Shown: positions 17,474 to 27,100 of the stretch, one piece after another
How the letters are laid out: the number at the start of each line of letters is the position of its first letter
How positions within the stretch are numbered: the stretch's first letter is position 1
Assembly: GCF_013170805.1 (NCBI RefSeq)
Contig: NZ_CP051293.1
Location: forward strand, 5,028,001 to 5,092,000
DNA from: Mesorhizobium sp. NZP2077
GTDB taxonomy: Bacteria; Pseudomonadota; Alphaproteobacteria; Rhizobiales; Rhizobiaceae
Direction of reading: 5' to 3'
Length of the DNA stretch: 64,000 bases
Translations under genes and position numbers: made by a program
Notes under the pieces: model-generated
The model's database searches: none
Told to the model about the DNA's origin: nothing
Seen by the model: only the letters and a program-made list of their open reading frames with translations

Positions 17474-18112
17474 ATGTCAACGTGGATTCGTAATGCCTGG
17501 ATCGAAGCCGTGAAACTCAAGCGTCTCAGTGACATACGCCGCAAGGAGTTGCGGCAGGCCGCCTTCGCGGTGCTTGAGCGCGAGGGCATTGCCGGTGCGA
17601 CGCTGGAAAAGGTTGCCGCCCATGCGGGCGCCTCCAAGGGCATCGTGCTGCACTATTTCCGCAACAAGCAGGAATTGTTCGAGCATGCGATGCGCGAGGC
17701 CAACGCCGTGCTGCGCGACGCGGTGGTCGCCCGGCTTCGCCAGGCGCGCACGCCGATGGAGCGGCTCGATGCGGTGATCGACGGCAATTTCGAGGAGCAT
17801 CTGTTCCTGCCGCCTCTATGCCATGCCTGGCTTTCGCTCTGCGCCGAGGTGCCGCGCGACGAAAAGCTGGCGCGCATCCAGAAGGTGCTGCACGCACGCA
17901 TGCGCTCGAACCTGTTGTCCGGCCTGCACGGCCTTGCCCCGCCCAGCGAGGCCGACGACATCGCGCTTGGCGTCACCGCGCTGATCGACGGGCTTTGGCT
18001 ACGTCTTGGCCTGGAGCCGGGCAGCGTGTCGCGCGAACAGGCGATCCGCCAGGTCAAGGATTTTGTCGCCGCCCGACTGGCGATGCACCAGCCTGCGACC
18101 GTCGGCGCATAA
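17474..18112 (+). CDS. betI: BetI-like TetR family regulator
   Basis: This 212-residue protein has an N-terminal TetR HTH (RRKELRQAAFAVLEREGIAG and KGIVLHYFRNKQELFEHAM) and a C-terminal domain with HAWLSLCAEVPRD and LIDGLWLRLGL, both typical of BetI, the choline-sensing repressor of betaine synthesis and choline uptake. It is divergent from choX with an inverted repeat in between. Rhizobial BetI usually heads a betICBA operon; no bet dehydrogenase genes follow here, so this may be a dedicated local paralogue rather than the main BetI. Confidence 0.8.
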   Translation: MSTWIRNAWIEAVKLKRLSDIRRKELRQAAFAVLEREGIAGATLEKVAAHAGASKGIVLHYFRNKQELFEHAMREANAVLRDAVVARLRQARTPMERLDAVIDGNFEEHLFLPPLCHAWLSLCAEVPRDEKLARIQKVLHARMRSNLLSGLHGLAPPSEADDIALGVTALIDGLWLRLGLEPGSVSREQAIRQVKDFVAARLAMHQPATVGA

Positions 18113-18165
18113 GACCGCCCTGGGCCGGGCAGCAGGGTTTCATACGATGTGACAGGCGCGGTCTA

Positions 18166-19137
18166 TCAGGGCGGCCAGCCGGTGGCACGCTTGCGCCCCT
18201 GCAGACCGGATTTGAGATTGCCACCGGCGGCGATGTGATCCCGTAGGAGCTTCGCCCATGCAGCCACGGCCGCCGCGCGCGTCAGGCGAACTTGCGCGAA
18301 ATGCCGCGCCTCGGCGGCTATTTCGGCTTCCAGCTTCGGATTGGCGCGCAGCCACTCGATGCGTTCGGCCAGATCCGACATGTCGCGCGCCACAGGGACA
18401 TAGTGGCGGAACGGTTCGATATCGTCAAAGAACCACTCGCGCCACGGCCGATCCTGCAGCAGCACGACGCGCTTGGTGTGAAGCAGCATCTTGAAACGGC
18501 CGCTGTAACCCGCCCCTTCGACATCGATCATGTATCTGTAGGTGGCAACCTGGTCTTCCATCGTCATGAATTTGGTGGAATACCTGTTAGTGGCGACATC
18601 GTAATTCGCCTCGGTGTCGTACGCCTCGACGAGGTCCGGACGGGCCGACGCGATCTCGACGATTCTTTTGCGGGCAGCGTTCATGCAGCGCCCCGCCCAG
18701 AACAACCTGTTATCGCGCGGCGGCTGTTCCGACGCAGCCGCCATCGCTTGCGTTTTCTGGTCATAGTCGTCGAACTTCGCGTCCGGCCAACCATCGAAGA
18801 CGAAATCGGGCGCGGCCACTTCGCCATAGCCGTCGGCTTGGGAGAAGGCGAAACGCGTGCGGAAATGGCGATGCCTTCGGCGCGACGGCGTGTCGCCAAG
18901 CAGCATATAGAACGGCGGCAGGCTACGGACGCCCAGGGATGCCAACGCCTCGGCTATCAAAGTCAGGACCTGCACATGCCTTTCAAGCCAGGCGGCGCGG
19001 GAGCGCACCTTGAGCTTGCCGCCTTCGAAACGGCAGTGGATCTCGCCGCGATTGAGGCCGGGCAGCAAGCGCCTGCCGACCTCGACGACGTCGACAGCCA
19101 TCGGAAGCGCCTTTGGTCCGGTCTTGAGTGATCCCAT
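18166..19137 (-). CDS. Glycosyltransferase family 90 (CAP10-like)
   Basis: This 323-residue protein resembles the GT90/CAP10 group, which transfers xylose or related sugars and in bacteria is linked to LPS or capsule modification. The diagnostic part is the C-terminal half: YSGRFKMLLHTKRVVLLQD, REWFFDDIEPFRHYVPVARD and LAERIEWLRANP. The central region has FVFDGWPDAKFDDYD. The ATG at 19137 is the first in-frame Met before recognisable sequence; the frame is open further upstream but runs into non-family sequence that belongs to the divergent SDR gene. No signal peptide is seen. Confidence 0.75.
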   Translation of the reverse strand: MGSLKTGPKALPMAVDVVEVGRRLLPGLNRGEIHCRFEGGKLKVRSRAAWLERHVQVLTLIAEALASLGVRSLPPFYMLLGDTPSRRRHRHFRTRFAFSQADGYGEVAAPDFVFDGWPDAKFDDYDQKTQAMAAASEQPPRDNRLFWAGRCMNAARKRIVEIASARPDLVEAYDTEANYDVATNRYSTKFMTMEDQVATYRYMIDVEGAGYSGRFKMLLHTKRVVLLQDRPWREWFFDDIEPFRHYVPVARDMSDLAERIEWLRANPKLEAEIAAEARHFAQVRLTRAAAVAAWAKLLRDHIAAGGNLKSGLQGRKRATGWPP

Positions 19138-19327
19138 TTTTAAAGACGCTTTCGCCGCGACCCGTTTTCGATCAACGCGGCTATCCCGTTGGCGCGGCGG
19201 ATGCAAGGGCAGACGATCCGAACGTCGGCAACTGGCGAAGTTCATACCGTGGGATAGGCCAGCGGCTTGACCCGAGCCGCGACTGTGCGGTGCTCTGGCC
19301 TTGGCCAAGGCGAGTTCGGAGTGCCCG

Positions 19328-20114
19328 ATGAGACTGCAAGACAAACGCACCCTGGTCACAGGCGGCTCGGACGGCATCGGCCTGGCAATCGCGGAAGCGT
19401 TCCTGCGTGACAGCGCCGATGTCCTGATCGTCGGCCGCGACGCCGGCAAGCTCGAAGCCGCGCGCCAGAAGCTGACGGCTCCCGGCCTGATCGGCCAGGT
19501 GGAGACGGTGTCCGGCGACCTTGCCACCAGCCCCGGCATCGCGGCTGTTATATCGCGGCTGTTATAGAGCATGTGGAAGAGACCGGCCGGCCGCTAGACG
19601 TTCTCGTCAACAATGCCGGTGTTGCCTACCTCGTGCCGTTCGAGACCGTCAGCGCGGCGCAGTTCCAGCACTCCTTCGCGCTCAATGTGACGGCGGCGTT
19701 CTTCCTCACCCAGGGGCTGCTGCAGCATTTCGGCGCCGGCGCATCCGTCATCAACATCTCCTCCTATTTCGCCAGCAAGATGATCCCGAAGCGGCCCTCC
19801 AGCCTCTACTCCCTGTCCAAAGGCGCATTGAACCGCTGACCAGATCGCTGGCCTTCGAGCTTGGGCCGCGCGGCATCCGCGTCAACGCCATTGCGCCCGG
19901 CACGGTGGATACGGCGATGCGGCGCAAGACCGTCGACAATCTGCCGGCCGAGGCGCAGGCGGAGCTGAAGGCCTATGTCGAACGCAGCTACCCGCTGGGG
20001 CGCATCGGCCGCCCCGACGACCTCGCCGGGATGGCGGTTTATCTGGCCAGCGCCGAGGCGGCATGGACCAGCGGCGGTATCTTTGCCATCGACGGCGGCT
20101 ATACGGCAGGGTGA
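19328..20114 (+). pseudogene. SDR family oxidoreductase, broken by two frameshifts
   Basis: Three reading-frame pieces together make a complete short-chain dehydrogenase: VTGGSDGIGLAIAEAF (NAD(P) site) in the first, DVLVNNAGVAYL and YSLSKGALN (catalytic Tyr-Lys) in the second, and SLAFELGPRGIRVNAIAPG to FAIDGGYTAG in the third. The first break is an exact 14-bp tandem duplication at 19538-19565; deleting one copy restores a continuous frame into HVEETGRPLDVLVNN. The second break is a missing base near 19831-19836 before CTGACCAGATCG. Two independent lesions, one not typical of sequencing error, indicate a genuine pseudogene. Confidence 0.8.
19538..19565 (+). repeat. Perfect 14-bp tandem duplication
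   Basis: ATCGCGGCTGTTAT occurs twice in direct succession (19538-19551 and 19552-19565) and shifts the SDR frame by two. Confidence 0.95.
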
Positions 20115-20261
20115 GATGCGCCCTGCCCTTCTTCTGTCGCGGGAGAAGAAGGAAGCGCCCATCTTCAACCGATTTGCATCCTCACCGCCCGCAATCTCCG
20201 CTTGAAGCCATTTGTGCAACGCGATACGCCGTTGCCCAAATCGACAGACTGGAGACTTGCC

Positions 20262-21659
20262 GTGAGCACGCCAAAGACCAGAACCGAAACCGATACGTTC
20301 GGCCCCATCGAGGTTGCCGCCGACCGCTATTGGGGCGCGCAGGCGCAGCGCTCGCTCGGCAATTTCAAGATCGGCTGGGAAAAGCAGCCGGTTTCGGTCG
20401 TGCGCGCGCTGGGCATCGTCAAGCGGGCAGCAGCGGAAGCCAATATGGAGTTGAAGCGGCTCGATCCGGCAATCGGCAAGGCGATCATCGCGGCCGCGCA
20501 AGAGGTCATCGACGGCAAGCTCAACGACCATTTCCCGCTTGTGGTTTGGCAGACCGGCTCGGGCACGCAGTCCAACATGAACGCCAATGAGGTGATTTCC
20601 AACCGGGCGATCGAGATGCTGGGCGGCGTCATGGGCTCGAAGAAACCGGTGCATCCCAACGACCACGTCAATATGAGCCAGTCGTCGAACGACACCTATC
20701 CAACGGCCATGCATATCGCCTGCGCCGAGCGCATCGTGCACGACCTTCTCCCGGCGCTGAAGCACCTGCACAAGGCGCTCGCCGCCAAGAGCCGGGAGTT
20801 CAACCACATCATCAAGATCGGCCGCACACACACGCAAGATGCCACCCCGCTTACGCTGGGCCAGGAATTCTCGGGCTATGCGGCGCAGGTCGCCTCGTCA
20901 ATCAAGCGCATCCAACTGACGCTGCCCGGCCTGCAGGAGCTGGCGCAAGGCGGCACCGCTGTCGGCACCGGCCTCAACGCGCCGGTCGGCTTCGCCGAAA
21001 GAGTGGCTGATCGCATTGCCGCCATCACCGGCATCGCCTTCGTCACCGCGCCGAACAAGTTCGAGGCACTCGCGGCACACGATTCCATGGTCTTTTCGCA
21101 CGGCGCCATCAACGCGGCGGCCGCCGCACTGTTCAAGGTCGCCAACGACATCCGCTTCCTCGGCTCCGGCCCGCGGTCGGGCCTTGGCGAGTTGTCGCTG
21201 CCGGAAAACGAACCCGGCTCGTCGATCATGCCGGGCAAGGTCAACCCGACGCAGTGTGAAGCGATGACACAGGTCTGCGTGCAAGTGTTCGGCAACAACG
21301 CAGCAGTCACCTTCGCCGGCAGCCAGGGTCATTTCGAACTCAATGTCTACAACCCGCTGATGGCCTACAATTTCCTGCAGTCGGTGCAGCTGCTCGCCGA
21401 CGCATCGGTCTCCTTCACCGACAATTGCGTCGTTGGCATCGAGGCGCGGGAAGACAACATCAAGGCGGCCCTCGACCGCTCGCTGATGCTGGTGACGGCG
21501 CTTGCGCCCACCATCGGCTACGACAGCGCCGCCAAGATCGCCAAGACGGCGCACAAGAACGGCACGACGCTGCGCGAGGAGGCGCTGGCCACCGGACTGG
21601 TCAGCGAAGCCGACTATGACCGACTGGTGCGGCCGGAGGACATGACGCATCCGGGGTAA
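20262..21659 (+). CDS. fumC: Class II fumarate hydratase
   Basis: This 465-residue enzyme interconverts fumarate and malate in the TCA cycle without an iron-sulfur cluster. It has [20 protein letters not shown] at the start, [17 protein letters not shown], the [13 protein letters not shown] segment, [16 protein letters not shown] and the superfamily signature [16 protein letters not shown]. Length is usual for FumC. The GTG at 20262, preceded by GGAGACTTGCC, is chosen over the ATG-like upstream position because it gives the family N terminus. A GC-rich hairpin follows the gene. Confidence 0.97.
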   Translation: MSTPKTRTETDTFGPIEVAADRYWGAQAQRSLGNFKIGWEKQPVSVVRALGIVKRAAAEANMELKRLDPAIGKAIIAAAQEVIDGKLNDHFPLVVWQTGSGTQSNMNANEVISNRAIEMLGGVMGSKKPVHPNDHVNMSQSSNDTYPTAMHIACAERIVHDLLPALKHLHKALAAKSREFNHIIKIGRTHTQDATPLTLGQEFSGYAAQVASSIKRIQLTLPGLQELAQGGTAVGTGLNAPVGFAERVADRIAAITGIAFVTAPNKFEALAAHDSMVFSHGAINAAAAALFKVANDIRFLGSGPRSGLGELSLPENEPGSSIMPGKVNPTQCEAMTQVCVQVFGNNAAVTFAGSQGHFELNVYNPLMAYNFLQSVQLLADASVSFTDNCVVGIEAREDNIKAALDRSLMLVTALAPTIGYDSAAKIAKTAHKNGTTLREEALATGLVSEADYDRLVRPEDMTHPG

Positions 21660-21671
21660 GGTGTTTTGCGG

Positions 21672-21689
21672 CGGGAGAATTTACTCCCG
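21672..21689 (+). other. Stem-loop after fumC
   Basis: CGGGAG-AATTTA-CTCCCG, extendable by GCGG/CCGC across a small bulge. There is no T run, so it is a weak terminator candidate or an mRNA 3' stabiliser. Confidence 0.35.
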
Positions 21690-21836
21690 TCACCGCGCTA
21701 CCCGACACGAATTTCGCGCTACTTGGCCGATCACGGAAATGTACAGCCTGTGAACGATGTGTCGCCGGATAGGCGGCTTTGGTGAACAGTCGGCATCGTC
21801 TATCTCATGGGCATTCAACCCATTCGGAGAGTCACC

Positions 21837-22259
21837 ATGTCCATCAACGCTTCCACCGCCGGCGCCGGCACCGCGTCCAACAGTTCTGTCACCATCCTGC
21901 TCGGCCGCATCCTGCTCGCGGTCATTTTCCTGCTTTCCGGTTTCGGCAAGCTCAGCGCGATTTCCGGTACCGCTGCCTATTTCGGCGGTCTCGGCCTGCC
22001 CCTTCCGACCGTAACCGCAGTTGTAGTCGGCCTGATCGAACTGCTCGGCGGCCTCGCCATCCTCGTCGGTTTCCAGACCCGGATCGCCGCCTGGGTGCTC
22101 GCGGTCTTCACGATCGCCACCGGGCTTGTCGCCCACACCGGCTGGGCCGACCAGATGCAGATGATCCAGTTTCTCAAGAACGTCGCTATCACCGGCGGCT
22201 TCCTGCTGCTGGCTTCGTCGGGCGCCGGCGCCTACTCGATCGACGCCAAGCGCGGCTGA
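21837..22259 (+). CDS. DoxX family membrane protein
   Basis: This 140-residue protein has four membrane helices and the DoxX pattern: LLGRILLAVIFLLSGFGKL, YFGGLGLPLPTVTAVVVGLIELLGGLAILVGFQTRIAA and KNVAITGGFLLLA. The family is linked to respiratory-chain or redox functions (for example thiosulfate:quinone oxidoreductase subunit), but most members are uncharacterised. Translation should begin at ATG 21837 with GGAGAG upstream. A paralogue follows 166 bases downstream. Confidence 0.85.
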   Translation: MSINASTAGAGTASNSSVTILLGRILLAVIFLLSGFGKLSAISGTAAYFGGLGLPLPTVTAVVVGLIELLGGLAILVGFQTRIAAWVLAVFTIATGLVAHTGWADQMQMIQFLKNVAITGGFLLLASSGAGAYSIDAKRG

Positions 22260-22425
22260 ACCTTACTCCTAAGCCCCTCCCGGGCCTTGACAGAAGCGGC
22301 GCGGAATTTTCCGTGCTGCTTTTTCGTTGTCTGAAATAGCCGGTTCGGTTTCGGCCGCGGCCTCACAGGTATAGACTGCGCGGCTGCCGGCGCGAGCCAA
22401 TCTGGCGCAGGCAAGGGAGGTGGCC

Positions 22426-22848
22426 ATGACCCGCAACGCATTGCTTCTGGTTTCGCGGCTGCTGTTTGCCGTGTTGTTCGTACCATCCGGCTTCCAGGCG
22501 CTCGCCAACATCGCCGGTACATCAGGTTATTTCGCCGGCCTCGGTCTGCCGCTGCCAACGCTCGCCGCCTGGGGCACGGGCCTGTTCGAACTGATCGCCG
22601 GGTTGCTGATCCTCATCGGCTTCCAGACCCGGATCGTCGCGCTGCTCTTGGCGGCCTTCTGCGTCGTTGCCGGCTTCATCGGCCATTACGGCCAGGGCGC
22701 CGGCGATGCGATGCTTGCCTTCCTGCACCAGCAGATGCTGATGAAGGACATTGCGATATCAGGCGGTTTCCTGGCGCTGGCGATGGCTGGTGCCGGAGCC
22801 TGGTCGGCCGACGGACGCGGTTTCGGCATCGGTGCGGACGCGACCTGA
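22426..22848 (+). CDS. DoxX family membrane protein (second copy)
   Basis: Also 140 residues and clearly paralogous to the preceding gene: SRLLFAVLFVPSGFQAL, YFAGLGLPLPTLAAWGTGLFELIAGLLILIGFQTRIVA and MLMKDIAISGGFLALAMAGAGAWS. Four membrane helices are expected. The ATG at 22426 has AAGGGAGG at the right spacing. An 85-residue stretch between helices 3 and 4 (YGQGAGDAMLAFLHQQML) differs most from the first copy. Function unknown. Confidence 0.85.
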   Translation: MTRNALLLVSRLLFAVLFVPSGFQALANIAGTSGYFAGLGLPLPTLAAWGTGLFELIAGLLILIGFQTRIVALLLAAFCVVAGFIGHYGQGAGDAMLAFLHQQMLMKDIAISGGFLALAMAGAGAWSADGRGFGIGADAT

Positions 22849-22869
22849 GCCCCCGCCTACCAGAATACG

Positions 22870-24405
22870 CTATTTCACCGAAACGCTCGGGCCTCCCTCG
22901 ACCGCCAGAACCAGCCGGCGGTTGGTGATCCGCGCCAGCTGCGCCAGGCGGCCGGCCGGCCGCTCGCCGTAGAGGTCGGAGAGCGACGCCGGCAGTACCA
23001 GTGCCAGCACGCCATTGGCGCGCTGTTCCCATTTCAGCCTCGGCATGATGCCCGGCATCGAGGCCGTCAGCAGATAGACCACACGCATCATCGCCGCCAG
23101 AACGCGGGCCCGCTCAAGGTAGCGCGGGGTCGCCAGCGCTTTGATTTCGGGTGCGATGGATTCGTTGAAGATGCCGTCGTGACGATAGGCGCTGGCCAAT
23201 GCCAGGAAAGCACGGCCGGGATGGTCGACGCCGTAGAAAGAGGCATGGGCAATGATGTTGAGCGACTGCCTGCCGCGGTATTCGGGATGCGCGCGCCAGC
23301 CGATATCGGCCAGCAATGCGGCGGCGTGGCGGTAGCGCGCCTCGTCCTCGGTCTCGTCGATGCCGAAGGCGGCGAAGGACTTGGCCGTCCAGTCCACCAG
23401 CTCATGCGCATGGGTGACGGAGCGCGAGCGCAACCTAGCGAGTTCCTCGGACGCCGAGATCAACGGATCGGCCTTCTGCTCGGCCTCGTCGAGCAGCGAA
23501 TAGAGAAACCCTTCTCGCACACCGAGCGCCGAGACGATGATCTTCGACGGCTGCATCGCCGCCATGATCTCCTGCAACACGATGGCGCCATAGGGCAGCA
23601 GCGAGCGACGATTCTTCGAAACGCCCTCGATACCCTTGACCTTCTCTATCTCGGCTCTGGCCACCTGCTTGAGAAAATTCGCCGCACTGTCGACCGACAT
23701 CTCGTAATGGTGCATGACGCCGAGCGGGTAGTTGTTCATCTCCATATGCAGACGGGCGAGGTTTCGCCAGGTACCGCCGATGGCATAGAAGGGCCGGCCC
23801 TGCCCGCCTTTCAAAAGCTTGGCACGCGCCAGCTCGTCACGCGCGATCTTCTGCGCCTGGGTGAGCGAATTCTTCGCCATATCCTGCAGGCGCAGGCCAC
23901 CGAGCGGCAGCGTTATGCCGTCGCCGATCGCCTCGCCATTGACGTCGACCAGTTCGAGGCTGCCGCCACCCAGATCGCCGGCAATGCCATTGGCCGGATG
24001 GAAGCCGGAAATGACACCAAGGGCCGAATAATAAGCCTCCTGACGCCCGCTGATCACCCGGATTTCGGTTTTCAGCACCTCTTCGGCGCGGTGGATGAAA
24101 TCGGGACCGTTGATCGCCTCACGCGCCGCGGCGGTGGCCAGAACATACATATGCTCGGAGCCCGCCTGGTCGGACAGCGCACGAAAGCGACCGAACTCTT
24201 CCATCGAGCGCGTCACCGCCTCGGGGTCGAGTTTGCCGGTCGAAACGATGCCGCGGCCAAGACCAGCGAGCATCTTTTCGTTGAACAGCATGGTCGGCGA
24301 GCGCGCCAGCCCTTCATAGACAACGAGGCGGATCGAATTCGACCCGATGTCGATGATGGACAGCGGTCGGCGGTCCTGCAGCCGGCCCTGGGAATCAGAC
24401 AGCAT
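22870..24405 (-). CDS. ppx: Exopolyphosphatase (Ppx/GppA family)
   Basis: This 511-residue enzyme removes terminal phosphate from polyphosphate (and, in relatives, converts pppGpp to ppGpp). The sugar-kinase/actin fold is visible: IIDIGSNSIRLVVYEG (phosphate-1 loop, 17-32), YVLATAAAREA, VISGRQEAYYSALGVISG and GIAGDLGGGSLELVDV, followed by a helical HD-like C-terminal domain (LAALLADIGWRAHPEYRG). Its start overlaps the ppk stop by one base (TGATG), so polyphosphate synthesis and hydrolysis are translationally coupled. Confidence 0.95.
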   Translation of the reverse strand: MLSDSQGRLQDRRPLSIIDIGSNSIRLVVYEGLARSPTMLFNEKMLAGLGRGIVSTGKLDPEAVTRSMEEFGRFRALSDQAGSEHMYVLATAAAREAINGPDFIHRAEEVLKTEIRVISGRQEAYYSALGVISGFHPANGIAGDLGGGSLELVDVNGEAIGDGITLPLGGLRLQDMAKNSLTQAQKIARDELARAKLLKGGQGRPFYAIGGTWRNLARLHMEMNNYPLGVMHHYEMSVDSAANFLKQVARAEIEKVKGIEGVSKNRRSLLPYGAIVLQEIMAAMQPSKIIVSALGVREGFLYSLLDEAEQKADPLISASEELARLRSRSVTHAHELVDWTAKSFAAFGIDETEDEARYRHAAALLADIGWRAHPEYRGRQSLNIIAHASFYGVDHPGRAFLALASAYRHDGIFNESIAPEIKALATPRYLERARVLAAMMRVVYLLTASMPGIMPRLKWEQRANGVLALVLPASLSDLYGERPAGRLAQLARITNRRLVLAVEGGPSVSVK

Positions 24406-26606
24406 CAGGTGGTCGCTGCAGTGTTCTTCTTGCGGCGCTTGAACTGCGCAATGCGCTTGGGCGCATGCGACTTCAGCGCGTCACCCCGTCCCGACAGGCT
24501 CGGATTGGTCATGAAATATTCCTGCGCGTTGAACGGTTCCTCGCCCTCCTCCAGCACCACGCGCCGGGAGGTTCCATCTGCCAATACGTCGAAACTTTGC
24601 TGATTGTCCATGATGTTGCCCAGCATGATCTGGCCCAGGATCTGTTCATGCACAGTTGGATTGGTGATCGGCACCATGGTCTCGACGCGCCGGTCGAGAT
24701 TGCGCGGCATCAAGTCGGCTGAGGAGATGTAGACGATCGCTTCATCCGAGGGCAGGCCGTGGCCGTTGCCGAAACAATAGATGCGGCTGTGTTCGAGGAA
24801 GCGGCCGACGATCGACTTGACCCGGATGTTTTCCGACAGGCCCGGCACCTGCGGCCGCAGGCAGCAGATACCGCGCACCACGAGGTCGATTTCCACCCCG
24901 ACGCGGCTGGCATCGTAAAGCGCGTCGATGATGATCGGGTCGACAAGCGCGTTCATCTTCATCCAGATACGGGCCGGCCTTCCTTCCAGTGCATGGGCGA
25001 CTTCGTCGGAAATGTGCTTGAGGATGCGGCTTCTCAGCGTGAATGGCGAGATCGCGATCCGCATTTCATCGGTCGGCTCGGCATAGCCGGTGATGAAGTT
25101 GAACAGCTGGGCGACGTCGCGGGCGATCGTCGGATCGGTGGTGAAAAAGGACAGGTCGGTATAGATGCGCGCGGTGACCGGGTGGTAGTTGCCGGTGCCG
25201 AGATGCACGTAGTTGCGCAGCTTGCCGTCTTCACGCCGCACCACAAGCGACATTTTCGCGTGGGTCTTGAGTTCGAGGAAGCCGAACACGACCTGCACGC
25301 CGGCGCGCTCGAGATCGCGCGCCCAGCGGATGTTGGCTTCCTCGTCGAAGCGGGCCTTGAGCTCGACAAGCGCGGTGACCGACTTGCCGGCCTCGGCCGC
25401 GTCGACCAACGCGCGCACGATCGGGCTGTCGTTGGAGGTGCGGTAAAGCGTCTGCTTGATCGCCACCACTTCGGGGTCGGCCATCGCCTGCCGCAGGAAC
25501 TGCACCACGACATCGAAGGATTCATAGGGGTGGTGGACGACGATGTCCTTCTCGCGAATGGCGGCGAAACAGTCGCCGCCATGCTCGCGGATGCGCTCGG
25601 GAAAGCGCGGATTGTAGGGCGTGAACTTCAAATCATCGCGAGGGATGGAGACGATTTCGGAGATCTGGCTGAGCGCCAGCGGACCGGTGAGCACGCTGAT
25701 TCGGCTCGACGACACGCCAAGCTCGCCAGCCACGAAGTCGCGCAATTCGCCTGGCATCAGCTTGTCGAATTCGATGCGGATCACTGAGCCGCGGCGGCGG
25801 CGCTTCAGCGCCGTCTCGAACAGGCGCACGAGATCTTCCGACTCCTCCTCGACCTCGATATCGCTGTCTCGAATGATGCGGAACGTGCCGGAACCCTTGA
25901 CCTCATAGCCCGGAAACAGCTTGCCGATATAGAGACCGACCGCCTCTTCCAGAGGAATGAAGCGGACATGGTGCTTGCGATCAGGCAAACGGATGAAGCG
26001 CTTCAGCGCCACCGGCAGGCGCAAGAGCGCGCTCATCTCCTCGCCATTCTTTCGATGGCGAAGCTGCAGCGCCATCGAGAAGCCGAGATTGGGTATGAAC
26101 GGGAACGGATGCGCCGGGTCGATCGACAGCGGGGTGAGCACCGGAAACACCTGTTCCTGGAAATGATCTTCCAGCCAGACCTTCTCGTCCTTGGTCAGGG
26201 CATCGCGGGTGATGGTTTCGATGCCTTCCTTGTTGAGCAGCACGACGAGCGCCGAAAGGCTCTTCTGCTGGTCTTCCTGCAGCCGTTCAACCTCGCGCAG
26301 CAATTGTTCGAGCTGCTGCTCGGGCGTGCGGCCATCGGGGCTTTTCAGCGTGATTCCTTCGCGCACCTGGCCAGCGAGGCCGGCGACACGCACCATGAAG
26401 AACTCGTCGAGATTGGCTGCCGAGATCGACAGGAAGCGGACACGTTCCAGCAGCGGATGATGGGTGTTCAGCGATTCCTCGAGCACGCGGCGATTGAATT
26501 GCAGCCAGGAAAACTCGCGGTTGACGAAGCGATCGGGGTTGCCGCCCTCCGAACTGGCCACCTCGACATTGACGAATTCGCTCTGCACCGGCTTCAGTTC
26601 GTTCAT
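24405..26606 (-). CDS. ppk: Polyphosphate kinase 1
   Basis: This 733-residue enzyme polymerises the gamma-phosphate of ATP into polyphosphate. Features in order: [19 protein letters not shown] at the N terminus, the [18 protein letters not shown] segment, [26 protein letters not shown], the phosphorylated-His region [15 protein letters not shown] and [17 protein letters not shown], and [20 protein letters not shown] near the end. The ATG at 26606 follows GGCAGGAACC. First gene of the ppk-ppx operon. Confidence 0.97.
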   Translation of the reverse strand: MNELKPVQSEFVNVEVASSEGGNPDRFVNREFSWLQFNRRVLEESLNTHHPLLERVRFLSISAANLDEFFMVRVAGLAGQVREGITLKSPDGRTPEQQLEQLLREVERLQEDQQKSLSALVVLLNKEGIETITRDALTKDEKVWLEDHFQEQVFPVLTPLSIDPAHPFPFIPNLGFSMALQLRHRKNGEEMSALLRLPVALKRFIRLPDRKHHVRFIPLEEAVGLYIGKLFPGYEVKGSGTFRIIRDSDIEVEEESEDLVRLFETALKRRRRGSVIRIEFDKLMPGELRDFVAGELGVSSSRISVLTGPLALSQISEIVSIPRDDLKFTPYNPRFPERIREHGGDCFAAIREKDIVVHHPYESFDVVVQFLRQAMADPEVVAIKQTLYRTSNDSPIVRALVDAAEAGKSVTALVELKARFDEEANIRWARDLERAGVQVVFGFLELKTHAKMSLVVRREDGKLRNYVHLGTGNYHPVTARIYTDLSFFTTDPTIARDVAQLFNFITGYAEPTDEMRIAISPFTLRSRILKHISDEVAHALEGRPARIWMKMNALVDPIIIDALYDASRVGVEIDLVVRGICCLRPQVPGLSENIRVKSIVGRFLEHSRIYCFGNGHGLPSDEAIVYISSADLMPRNLDRRVETMVPITNPTVHEQILGQIMLGNIMDNQQSFDVLADGTSRRVVLEEGEEPFNAQEYFMTNPSLSGRGDALKSHAPKRIAQFKRRKKNTAATT

Positions 26607-26835
26607 GGTTCCTGCCCGCAACCGTTCCTTTTGGAGCGTCGCCAGATGGCGATGGACGCTCTAACATGTTTTTGTGACGCGTGATCGGTCGCGGAATCGC
26701 TTGGCGTCCGCAGTCACACGCTTAACCGGCTCAACTTATCCTCTGACAGGCTTTTGCGACAGTTTCATTTCATCGATCTTGCAAAGAGACCTGTTATGAT
26801 CCAGATGCATGCGAGACTGCGTTAAGGAGACGACG

Positions 26836-27081
26836 ATGGCAGGCGGTTCCATTCCCCATTTCCAGAACGATGCGGGCCATCCGGCGATCGACATCGGTGT
26901 CAGGGAATTCATGTGCACGGGCGCCAACCCGCCTTTCGACCACCCGCATGTGTTTCTCGACATGGGCGACGACAATGAGAAAGTCTGCCCCTATTGCTCG
27001 ACGCTCTATCGCTATTCGCCGAAGCTGAAGGCGTCGGAAACGCTGCCGGTCGGCTGCCTCTACGTCGACCAGGCCGCCTGA
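26836..27081 (+). CDS. Zinc-finger CHCC domain protein
   Basis: This 81-residue protein carries the CHCC zinc finger related to the mitochondrial complex I subunit NDUFS6: FMCTGANPPFDHPHVFLDMG and KVCPYCSTLYRY, with metal ligands C27, H36 or H38, C51 and C54. Bacterial relatives are conserved in alphaproteobacteria and may aid complex I assembly, but this is inferred. TAAGGAGAC precedes the ATG. A flavin monooxygenase follows after 19 bases and may be cotranscribed. Confidence 0.85.
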   Translation: MAGGSIPHFQNDAGHPAIDIGVREFMCTGANPPFDHPHVFLDMGDDNEKVCPYCSTLYRYSPKLKASETLPVGCLYVDQAA

Positions 27082-27100
27082 TTCTTTCGCGACAGAGCTG

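Noticed and set aside
23179..24603. 474-codon plus-strand frame opposite ppx
   Set aside because: Antisense shadow of ppx and the end of ppk; no domain recognised.
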